Assembly (NCBI GenBank): GCA_945870175.1
Contig: CAMBRJ010000250.1
Span: 1-5,148, forward strand
From: Gemmatimonas phototrophica
Lineage (GTDB): Bacteria; Gemmatimonadota; Gemmatimonadetes; Gemmatimonadales; Gemmatimonadaceae
Length of the DNA stretch: 5,148 nt
Reading direction: 5' to 3'
The notes below the pieces were generated by a model that saw nothing but the letters and a program-made list of their open reading frames with translations, had not been told where the DNA came from and searched no databases. Shown here piece by piece: positions 1-5,148 of the stretch. Made by a program: the position numbers and the translations under genes. The first letter of the stretch is position 1, and every line of letters starts with the position of its first letter.

Positions 1-457
1 CCAGAGGCTCCGCAGCACCCGGCGCGAGCCATACCAGCCGATCGGCGCAGATCTCCGGTCGGTCCAGGTCGGGTGTCCACCGTTCGATCAACTGTGAGTC
101 CAGATCGATCAGCCAGCACTCGATCGCCGCGCGCTGATACCGCGGACGCTTCCGTAGGCGATCGGCCCGCGCCGTGCTTGACGACAATACTTCGACCGCG
201 AGATAGGGCGGCGGCGGGGCCACTTTCCCTCGCACGACGTCGTACGGCGAGAACATCAGCTCGCCAACGCGCTGGCGCTTCACGTACGCGCCGAGCATGA
301 GCCCGATCTTGGCGACCGCGCGCTGATGCGCGAACCGCGGCATCGGGCTCACCAGCAGCTCCCCGTCCACGGTCTCAAAGCGCTGGTGCGGATCGTCGGG
401 CAATGCCCAGACGTCCTCCACCGACCAGCGACGCTCGTGCGCGATTGGCATACCCAT
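1..457 (-). CDS. Uma2-family (DUF820) nuclease-fold protein, 3' end outside window, internal segment missing
   Basis: The minus-strand frame is open from an ATG at 457 to the left edge (152 codons), so the last residues lie outside the window. A second in-frame ATG at 451 is an alternative start. No strong ribosome site precedes either. Seen: an N-terminal WSVEDVWALP stretch, then F-E-x-V-D-G-E-L (residues 27-34), an HQR near residue 44, a strand ending LMFSPYDV (67-74), the strand YLAVEVLSSSTARADR (85-100) with Glu89, Lys103, and a CWLIDLDS strand (114-121). This order matches the Uma2/DUF820 family, which has a PD-(D/E)XK endonuclease fold and is abundant in some phyla, with largely unknown biological role. 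Oddity: family members normally have about 20 more residues between the DV strand and the EVLS strand, including a Pro-Asp strand; here only 11 residues lie between them. The usual EYW is also ECW. The protein may be catalytically dead or a decaying gene. Family call is firm; function is not. Confidence 0.85.
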   Translation of the reverse strand, partial: MGMPIAHERRWSVEDVWALPDDPHQRFETVDGELLVSPMPRFAHQRAVAKIGLMLGAYVKRQRVGELMFSPYDVVRGKVAPPPPYLAVEVLSSSTARADRLRKRPRYQRAAIECWLIDLDSQLIERWTPDLDRPEICADRLVWLAPGAAEPL

Positions 458-519
458 AGATTGCTCGGCTCTCGGCGGTTTCCGCAACTCGGCGGCGACA
501 TGTTCATGCCCCAACGTGC

Positions 520-551
520 AACGGGGGCGACGGACCTCCGTCACCCCCGTT
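520..551 (-). terminator. Strong hairpin downstream of glnS, probable terminator without U-tract
   Basis: Arms 520-534 and 537-551 form a 15-bp inverted repeat with a single C-A mismatch (528/543) and a very tight loop. It starts 22 bases past the glnS stop codon on the minus strand and lies 62 bases before the Uma2 start. No T-run follows it on the minus strand (next bases GCACGTTGGGG), so it is not a textbook intrinsic terminator. It may still end glnS transcription or protect its 3' end, and it suggests the Uma2 gene is not simply co-transcribed with glnS. Confidence 0.6.
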
Positions 552-573
552 ACGCATGCGCCGGCAATCCGAC

Positions 574-2289
574 TCAGCTGCGTTTCACTTCCTTCGCCCA
601 GCTATCTCGCATCCCCACGATCCGGTTGAACACCAACTTCTCCGGCGTGCTGCTCTCCACTTCACTCATGAAGTAACCGGTGCGCTCGAACTGATAGCGC
701 GACCCGATCGGATCGTTGGCCACACTGGGCTCGATCTTCGCATCGGCGATCACCACCAGCGACTGCGGATTGAGCGTCGAGATGAAATCCTGTCCGTCGG
801 GCACGGCATCGGGATCGGGCTGCGAGAACAGGCGATCGTACACCCGCACTTCGCACGACAACGCCTGCGCCGCGCTCACCCAGTGAATGGTGCCCTGCAC
901 CTTTCGGCCGTCGGGCGCCTGCCCGCTGCGCGTGGCGGGATCGTACGTGCAGCGCAACTCGACGACCTCACCCGCGTCGTTCTTCACGACTTCGTTGCAG
1001 GTAATGAGATAGCCGAAGCGCAACCGCACCTCCTTGCCCAGCGCCAGTCGATAAAACTTCTTCGGCGGATCTTCCATAAAGTCGTCGCGATCCACGAATA
1101 GCTCGCGCGAGAACGGCATGCTGCGCGAGCCGGTCTTCGGCACATCGTTCGGGAAGCTCGGCGCGTCGAGATCCTCGACGAGATCCTCAGGATAATTCGT
1201 GAGCACGACTTTGAGCGGATTGAGCACGCACAACACGCGCGGCACGTCCATGTTCAGGTCGTTGCGCACCGCATGCTCGAAGGCCGCGATCTCCACGCGC
1301 GCATCCTTGCGCGCCACGCCGATCGTTTCGCAAAACTCGCGAATGGCCTCCGGACGCACGCCACGACGACGGAGTCCCGCAATGGTGGGCATGCGCGGAT
1401 CATCCCATCCCGTCACGTGCCCTTCGTTCACCAACCGCAGCAGTTTGCGTTTGCTGAGGATGGTGTAGTCCAGCTCGAGCCGCGCGAACTCGATCTGCGT
1501 GGGCGGATGCTCAAAGCCGGCTTCCTTCACCAGCCAGTCATAAATCTCGCGGCTGTCCTTGAACTCGAGCGTGCACAACGAGCGCGTAATGCCTTCGATG
1601 GCGTCGCTGAGTCCGTGCGCAAAGTCATACAGCGGGTAGATGCACCACTCGTTGCCGCGGCGGTAATGATGCGCGTGCCGAATGCGGATCAGGAGGGGAT
1701 CGCGCATGATCATATTGACGTGCGCGAGATCGATTTTGGCGCGCAGCACGTGCGTGCCGTCGGCGAATTCACCAGCGCGCATGCGACGCAGCAGGTCGAG
1801 ATTTTCCTCGACCGAGCGATCGCGATACGGTCCCGGCGTGCCGGCCGATGTCACGGTGCCGCGCCCGGCGCGGATCTGTTCTTCGTTCTGCGAATCGACG
1901 TACGCCTTACCCTTCAGCACCAGCGACTCGGCGATGTCGTACAGCTTCTCGAAATAGTCCGACGCGTAGAAGAGGTTGTCCCACTGAAAGCCCAGCCATT
2001 GCACGTCGCGCTGAATCGCCTCCACGTACTTCACGTCTTCCGTGGCCGGGTTCGTGTCGTCGAAACGCAGGTTGCAGGTGCCGCCGAACTCTTTGGCGAT
2101 GCCGAAGTTCAGGCAGATCGACTTGGCGTGCCCCATGTGCAGAAAGCCGTTCGGCTCGGGCGGGAACCGCGTGGCGGGAGGCCGACCGAAATGACCATTG
2201 GCGACATCGTCGGCCACCATCTCGCGAATGAAGTCGCGACGTGGGGCGGCGGTGGGTTCAGAACCGGATTCAGGAGCGGAGTCGGACAC
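574..2289 (-). CDS. glnS: Glutaminyl-tRNA synthetase (GlnRS)
   Basis: A complete 571-residue class I aminoacyl-tRNA synthetase. In the cytoplasm it uses ATP to charge tRNA-Gln with glutamine. Seen: the family signature PPEPNGFLHMGHAKS (about 43-57), containing the HIGH motif as HMGH (51-54); LRFDDTNP (74-81); the KMSKS-equivalent ILSKRKL (277-283); then GWDDPRMPTIAGLRRRG, typical of GlnRS. The C-terminal part (about 345-560) matches the two beta-barrel anticodon-binding domains, with landmarks LGKEVRLRFGY, GTIHWVSA and the closing FNRIVGMRDSWAK. Length is close to the E. coli enzyme (about 554), with a short low-complexity N-terminal extension (about 20 residues). The start codon is GTG at 2289: an in-frame TGA lies nine codons upstream and no other start codon falls between. 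No clear Shine-Dalgarno site is visible. The gene is divergent from the lipoprotein gene. The Met of KMSKS is Leu here, a conservative change. GlnRS rather than GluRS is favoured by the full-length similarity including the C-terminal barrels. Confidence 0.97.
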   Translation of the reverse strand: MSDSAPESGSEPTAAPRRDFIREMVADDVANGHFGRPPATRFPPEPNGFLHMGHAKSICLNFGIAKEFGGTCNLRFDDTNPATEDVKYVEAIQRDVQWLGFQWDNLFYASDYFEKLYDIAESLVLKGKAYVDSQNEEQIRAGRGTVTSAGTPGPYRDRSVEENLDLLRRMRAGEFADGTHVLRAKIDLAHVNMIMRDPLLIRIRHAHHYRRGNEWCIYPLYDFAHGLSDAIEGITRSLCTLEFKDSREIYDWLVKEAGFEHPPTQIEFARLELDYTILSKRKLLRLVNEGHVTGWDDPRMPTIAGLRRRGVRPEAIREFCETIGVARKDARVEIAAFEHAVRNDLNMDVPRVLCVLNPLKVVLTNYPEDLVEDLDAPSFPNDVPKTGSRSMPFSRELFVDRDDFMEDPPKKFYRLALGKEVRLRFGYLITCNEVVKNDAGEVVELRCTYDPATRSGQAPDGRKVQGTIHWVSAAQALSCEVRVYDRLFSQPDPDAVPDGQDFISTLNPQSLVVIADAKIEPSVANDPIGSRYQFERTGYFMSEVESSTPEKLVFNRIVGMRDSWAKEVKRS

Positions 2290-2407
2290 GGCGGATACCG
2301 AGAAGTGCGGCGTTCAGTGGGCCACGCGAATCATGAAAAGTAATCGCCGGCGGGCGCTTGCCGTGTGGGGCATGCCACTTGAGTGTTCTCCGGTGTACTG
2401 GAACCCC
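2290..2407. promoter_or_regulatory. Divergent intergenic region between glnS and the lipoprotein gene
   Basis: These 118 bases separate the GTG of glnS (minus) from the ATG of the lipoprotein gene (plus), so promoters for both genes are expected here. I looked for TTGACA/TATAAT-like pairs on both strands and found none with good spacing and match. The lipoprotein reading frame stays open through the whole region, with in-frame ATGs at 2333 and 2371, so part of it could be coding if an upstream start were used. Confidence 0.4.
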
Positions 2408-3724
2408 ATGCGACTCCTTCCGCGATCGACGGCGCAACGCCTTGCCACGGTCTTGGTCACCGCCGGGGCTATCGTTGTGCTATTGGGCGGCTGTCGGGCG
2501 GCCGCGCTGGCCTACGGACCCGACATCGCCTCCGCCAAGGTGAACGCGAACGCGCTCGCCGCGGCGATCGAAGCGCGTTTCACGAACGTCGCGCGGTCTC
2601 CAAGATTCTCGGCCGCGCGCATGCGCATTGCGCGCTACGCGTTCGCCCCGTCGAAGCTGGAGCATGACACGTCCCTGTGGACGGCGATGCGCACTACCCG
2701 CACAGGCGCCGACCGCGATCTCGAGGTCCAGGCGGGGCTCAGCGGCGCCCAGTATGTCTTCACCGCGCGCCCCGGCGTGCCGGTACCGGTCAGGATCGGC
2801 GACTCGCGGCACCTGATCGAGCTCGAGCAACTGGGCGAGCAGGATTGGGCGTGGCGCACCCGCGTGGACCATGCCGTCGGCGCCATGCCACCGAGCCGGG
2901 CCGACGACATTTTTCGCGCGCTGTTCCTGTCGGCAGAGCGGCCGGCCGCCGCGGTTCGGGCCGACTACCACGCGGCGCTCCCCCGGACGACGGCCGCGCT
3001 AGGCCGACTGCTCACGATCGACTCGATCGCCACGGCGCCGCAGGGCGATGGCTCCACACTGGTCACGCTCCAGATCACCGTGAGCGGCGACCGCCTCACG
3101 CGTGGGTTCCCCGCCTTCGCCAAGTACATCAGCAAGTACGTGGAGCCGGCCCGCTACCGGTACCGGCTCGCCGACCGCAACGGATCGGACTGGTTCGACG
3201 CCGAGGCGCGGAACCAACGGCTGACCGTGCGCTTCCGCTCGCACGACGGCCAACTGCAGCCCATCCTCGGCGCGGCGCGGCGCATGCCCGACACCTTGCA
3301 GCTCACGGTGGACGCGCTGGCCAAGATCTCGTTCTTCACGGTGGGCGTCACGACGATGCAAGGCGAGTTCGTGCACACGCGAGGCGCGCGTGAACGGGGC
3401 TGGGCCATGCATTTCACGAAGGACCCCGAGTGGCATCTTCCGCTCATCACGGAGCGCCTGCTTCGCTCGCCACTCCGTCGCCCGTTCGAGGGGAGCGGGG
3501 TGCTGTTCACCCTCGGCTTTCGTACCGGCCCCGAGGGCCAGACGCTGCTCTCGCGCGAGTTCGACGTCACGGTGCGCGAGAGCGCGATCATGCGCTTTAT
3601 CGGCACGCTCGGGTTCACCGCGATGAGCGACTACGCGGGGAAAGTCGAGGAAGAGGAAAGCCGGTTCATCGCGGAGAGCATGGCGGCGTTTCGGGCGGAT
3701 ATCGCTGCCATAGCAGCGAAGTAA
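2408..3724 (+). CDS. Putative lipoprotein of unknown function
   Basis: A 438-residue protein that I do not recognise as any named family. The start at 2408 is chosen because it gives a classic lipoprotein signal peptide: positive N-region (Arg2, Arg6, Arg11), hydrophobic core at about 12-26 (LATVLVTAGAIVVLL), and lipobox LGGC with Cys29 as predicted lipidation site. Upstream in-frame ATGs (2333, 2371) and an open frame back to 2198 would put extra residues before this peptide and overlap glnS antisense, so they are less likely. The mature part is soluble-looking and arginine-rich. It has mixed alpha/beta character, no second membrane segment, and aromatic motifs such as FAKYISKYVEPARYRYR (237-253) and DWFDAE (261-266). 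It ends in an acidic, then alanine-rich amphipathic helix (about 409-436, KVEEEESRF). Predicted location is the cell envelope, anchored to a membrane. It stands alone, followed by a hairpin 18 bases past the TAA. Coding status is well supported; function is unknown. Confidence 0.85.
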   Translation: MRLLPRSTAQRLATVLVTAGAIVVLLGGCRAAALAYGPDIASAKVNANALAAAIEARFTNVARSPRFSAARMRIARYAFAPSKLEHDTSLWTAMRTTRTGADRDLEVQAGLSGAQYVFTARPGVPVPVRIGDSRHLIELEQLGEQDWAWRTRVDHAVGAMPPSRADDIFRALFLSAERPAAAVRADYHAALPRTTAALGRLLTIDSIATAPQGDGSTLVTLQITVSGDRLTRGFPAFAKYISKYVEPARYRYRLADRNGSDWFDAEARNQRLTVRFRSHDGQLQPILGAARRMPDTLQLTVDALAKISFFTVGVTTMQGEFVHTRGARERGWAMHFTKDPEWHLPLITERLLRSPLRRPFEGSGVLFTLGFRTGPEGQTLLSREFDVTVRESAIMRFIGTLGFTAMSDYAGKVEEEESRFIAESMAAFRADIAAIAAK

Positions 3725-3742
3725 GGGGTCGGGAGAAGCAAA

Positions 3743-3777
3743 GAACCCCTGGCAGCCTTTGCAGGCCCCAGGGGTTC
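3743..3777. terminator. Hairpin between convergent lipoprotein gene and tRNA-Ala, possible bidirectional terminator
   Basis: Perfect 10-bp arms at 3743-3752 and 3768-3777 (GAACCCCTGG / CCAGGGGTTC) enclose a 15-base interior that can form a small extra CCT/AGG stem. It starts 18 bases after the lipoprotein stop. On the plus strand it is followed by CGAAAACTG-type sequence with no T-run. On the minus strand it is followed by TTTGCTTCT, which is moderately T-rich, so it may also stop transcription arriving from tRNA-Ala. Function is inferred from position and structure. Confidence 0.65.
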
Positions 3778-3927
3778 GAAAACTGCCACGCGCACCGTCA
3801 TTGGAACTCTCCGTCCTACCGAACGGCGGCGGGCTTCACTTGTCTGTACACTGGACGATGCAGCGGGTTCCCGCGTCACACCAGCGCTGAAACCGTCACG
3901 AAACGGCCTCGATTTCCTACACTACAG

Positions 3928-4000
3928 TGGAGCTGAGGGGGCTCGAACCCCTGACCTCTGCAATGCGAATGCAGCGCTCTCCCAGCTGAGCTACAGCCCC
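3928..4000 (-). tRNA. tRNA-Ala, anticodon CGC
   Basis: The minus strand folds into a complete 73-nt cloverleaf: acceptor GGGGCTG/CAGCTCC, D stem GCTC/GAGC, anticodon stem CTGCA/TGCAG with loop TTCGCAT, a five-base variable region AGGTC, and T stem AGGGG/CCCCT with loop TTCGAGC, then discriminator A. Every stem pairs. The anticodon CGC reads the alanine codon GCG, which is very common in the surrounding genes. The acceptor stem carries the G3-U70 wobble pair that is the main identity element for alanyl-tRNA synthetase. The 3' CCA is not encoded (CTG follows the discriminator), so it must be added after transcription. It is transcribed opposite to the lipoprotein and photolyase genes. Confidence 0.97.
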
Positions 4001-4004
4001 GGGA

Positions 4005-4019
4005 CCGTGAGACTCACGG
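4005..4019. repeat. Short perfect palindrome just upstream of tRNA-Ala
   Basis: CCGTGAG and CTCACGG are 7-base inverted arms around a single A. It lies five bases 5' of the mature tRNA end. In RNA it would form a five-base stem with a five-base loop in the precursor leader next to the RNase P cut site. As DNA it could equally be a small operator. No function can be assigned. Confidence 0.5.
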
Positions 4020-4032
4020 CGGTTACACAGAC

Positions 4033-4064
4033 AAAAATGGCCCCGCTCCAGTTGGCGCGGGGCC
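4033..4064 (-). terminator. Terminator-like hairpin with T-tract in the leader of tRNA-Ala
   Basis: Arms 4057-4064 and 4039-4046 give a perfect 8-bp G/C-only stem (GGCCCCGC / GCGGGGCC) with a 10-base interior that can add two C-G pairs. Read on the minus strand it is followed by ATTTTTGT, a run of five T at 4037-4033, which is the layout of an intrinsic terminator. No U-tract follows on the plus strand, so its orientation is minus. No protein gene ending here on the minus strand is visible; instead a promoter lies just upstream and tRNA-Ala just downstream, so it may be an attenuator, a processing hairpin or an end point for transcription antisense to the photolyase gene. Confidence 0.65.
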
Positions 4065-4081
4065 GATCGGGTAACATGGGA

Positions 4082-4109
4082 AAGTTAGCGGTCTCCGCGC
4101 GGGTGTCAA
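4082..4109 (-). promoter_or_regulatory. Sigma70-type promoter candidate directed at tRNA-Ala
   Basis: On the minus strand a perfect -35 box TTGACA (4109-4104) is followed after 16 bases by TAACTT (4087-4082), which keeps the key T1, A2 and T6 positions of a -10 box. Predicted start is near 4075-4077, about 75 bases before the mature tRNA end. The bases between -10 and the start are TCCCA, C-rich as is common in stable-RNA promoters. It is the best promoter match I found in the window. It sits upstream of the photolyase start on the opposite strand. Confidence 0.55.
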
Positions 4110-4177
4110 GCGTTGCCGCGTGGCCGTGCGGGGCATCGCGGGCACCTTTGTCCCTTGCCGAGCGTTCCGGACTCGCT

Positions 4178-5148
4178 ATGACGACGCCCGCGATCCGCTC
4201 GACCTCCGCCCCGCACGCTCTCGATGCCGACTACGTCCGCGACCAGTTGGTGGCGCGCACGGTCGACGTGAACGGGAAGACGTACCACCCGGAGGGCGAG
4301 TACGTGCTGTACTGGATGCAGTCCTCGCACCGCCTCGATGAGAACTGGGCGCTGCGCGCGGCCATCCGCACGGCCGATCGCGTCAACCGCCCGCTGGTGA
4401 TTCATCAGGGGCTCGATCCGAGCTATCCGTTCGCGGCCGACCGGCATCACACGTTCATGCTCCAGGGTGCGCGTGATACGGCGCGCGACGCCGAGTCGCG
4501 CGGCCTGTACTACCAATTCGTGTTGCGTCCGTCGCGAAACGATGATCGTCGCGTGGTCGATCGCCTGGCCGCGCGCGCCTACGTGGTGATCACCGACCTG
4601 TTCCCCACGGCGGGCATTCGCGAGCGCGTGGAGCGTTTCGCCGATCGCGTGTCCTGTCGCGTGCTCGCGATCGACAGTGTGTGCACGGTGCCCAGCGGCG
4701 CGTTCGAGAAACCGGAGTATGCGGCGCGCACCATTCGCCCGAAGATTGCCAAGTTGCTCGATCACAGTATCGAGCCGGTCGCCGACGCGTTACCACGGGT
4801 GCCGGTGAGTGACGTGTTGTGCATGTCACTGCGCGCAACGGTGAGTGAGCACGGATTGTCGCTGCTGCCGATCGCCACCATGAGCGATGCCGACATCGCC
4901 GCGGCGGTGGCGGCGTGCGACATCGATCATACGGTGCCCGCGGTGCCGTTGGTTGGTGGTAGCGTGGCGGCGGCCGATCGTCTGTCCACCTTCGTCGCGC
5001 GCGAACTCGCACCGTACGTCGACCGTCGCAACGAAGCGAGCGTGCATGATGGGACCTCACGATTGTCACCGTATCTGCATTTCGGCCAGATCGCGTCGGC
5101 CCGTGTGGTCCGCGAAGCGCGTGCGAGTGGGGCGTCGCCGGAGAGCCT
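4178..5148 (+). CDS. DNA photolyase (deoxyribodipyrimidine photo-lyase), class II-like, 3' end outside window
   Basis: The frame is open from ATG 4178 to the right edge (323 codons), giving the N-terminal part of a flavoprotein that uses light to split cyclobutane pyrimidine dimers in DNA. Seen: the alpha/beta photolyase domain at about 40-170 with YVLYWMQSS and RLDENWAL (43-59), RPLVIHQGL (71-79), and VVITDLFPT (136-144). Next comes EYAARTIRPKI (180-190), which resembles the linker of class II enzymes. The start of the FAD-binding domain carries HDGTSRLSPYLHFGQI (290-305). Class II members run about 450-500 residues, so roughly 130-170 residues are missing, including most flavin-binding and electron-transfer residues. 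Class II enzymes often read DQR-x-x-DNWAL where this has SSHRLDENWAL, so the class is likely but not certain. The ATG is preferred over upstream in-frame TTG (4148) or GTG (4103); only a weak GGA precedes it. It is divergent from tRNA-Ala. A dimer-repair photolyase is more likely than a cryptochrome but cannot be settled without the C-terminus. Confidence 0.88.
   Translation, partial: MTTPAIRSTSAPHALDADYVRDQLVARTVDVNGKTYHPEGEYVLYWMQSSHRLDENWALRAAIRTADRVNRPLVIHQGLDPSYPFAADRHHTFMLQGARDTARDAESRGLYYQFVLRPSRNDDRRVVDRLAARAYVVITDLFPTAGIRERVERFADRVSCRVLAIDSVCTVPSGAFEKPEYAARTIRPKIAKLLDHSIEPVADALPRVPVSDVLCMSLRATVSEHGLSLLPIATMSDADIAAAVAACDIDHTVPAVPLVGGSVAAADRLSTFVARELAPYVDRRNEASVHDGTSRLSPYLHFGQIASARVVREARASGASPES

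Noticed and set aside
326..676. Plus-strand open frame spanning the Uma2/glnS junction
   Set aside because: It crosses the glnS terminator hairpin and both minus-strand genes and has no coding signature.
1273..2343. Long plus-strand open frame (356 codons) antisense to glnS
   Set aside because: It lies fully opposite a strongly conserved GlnRS, its translation is rich in Arg, Ala, Val and His with no recognisable motif, and such shadow frames are expected in high-GC DNA.
2198..2407. Upstream extension of the lipoprotein frame into glnS
   Set aside because: It overlaps the glnS N-terminus antisense and would bury the signal peptide and lipobox about 70 residues inside the protein; start at 2408 is better.
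2480..2971. Minus-strand open frame (163 codons) inside the lipoprotein gene
   Set aside because: It is antisense to a frame with an intact signal peptide and natural composition, and shows no motif or start context of its own.
3778..3927. Possible second tRNA or small RNA between the 3743-3777 hairpin and tRNA-Ala
   Set aside because: A T-loop-like GGGTTCCC near 3863 has no matching acceptor, D or anticodon stems on either strand; no promoter or terminator pair frames a small RNA.
4106..4765. Minus-strand open frame (219 codons) antisense to the photolyase gene
   Set aside because: The opposite strand encodes clear photolyase motifs over the same stretch; the antisense product is low-complexity Arg/Ala/His/Val-rich and resembles no family.

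Overview
The window is high-GC bacterial chromosome with ordinary core-gene character. Gene content (a bacterial GlnRS, a Uma2-family nuclease-fold gene, a lipoprotein-type signal peptide implying a Gram-negative envelope, a photolyase) and codon use would fit a Gemmatimonadota-like or similar high-GC Gram-negative organism. That placement is an inference from protein style, not a proven assignment. No transposase, integrase, CRISPR array, phage gene or rRNA gene was seen.

Layout, left to right. (1) 1-457, minus strand: a Uma2-family (DUF820) PD-(D/E)XK-fold protein that runs off the left edge and lacks a conserved internal segment. (2) 520-551: a strong GC-rich hairpin just past the glnS stop, a probable terminator without a U-tract. 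(3) 574-2289, minus strand: glnS, a complete glutaminyl-tRNA synthetase with a GTG start. (4) 2290-2407: a 118-base divergent intergenic region. (5) 2408-3724, plus strand: a 438-residue putative lipoprotein of unknown function. (6) 3725-4177: a 453-base stretch without a protein gene. It holds a 10-bp-stem hairpin (3743-3777), about 150 bases in which I see nothing (3778-3927), a complete minus-strand tRNA-Ala with CGC anticodon (3928-4000), a short palindrome, a minus-strand hairpin with a T-tract, and a consensus-like minus-strand promoter. (7) 4178 to the right edge, plus strand: the N-terminal two thirds or so of a class II-like DNA photolyase.

The genes do not form one operon or system. 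glnS and the Uma2 gene lie in the same direction but are separated by a hairpin. glnS and the lipoprotein gene are divergent, as are the tRNA and the photolyase gene. glnS and tRNA-Ala both serve translation but are transcribed separately. The two most interesting points are the Uma2 protein that has lost the region carrying a predicted catalytic aspartate, and the intrinsic-terminator-like hairpin lying between a good promoter and tRNA-Ala. I see no convincing evidence for a new multi-gene system.
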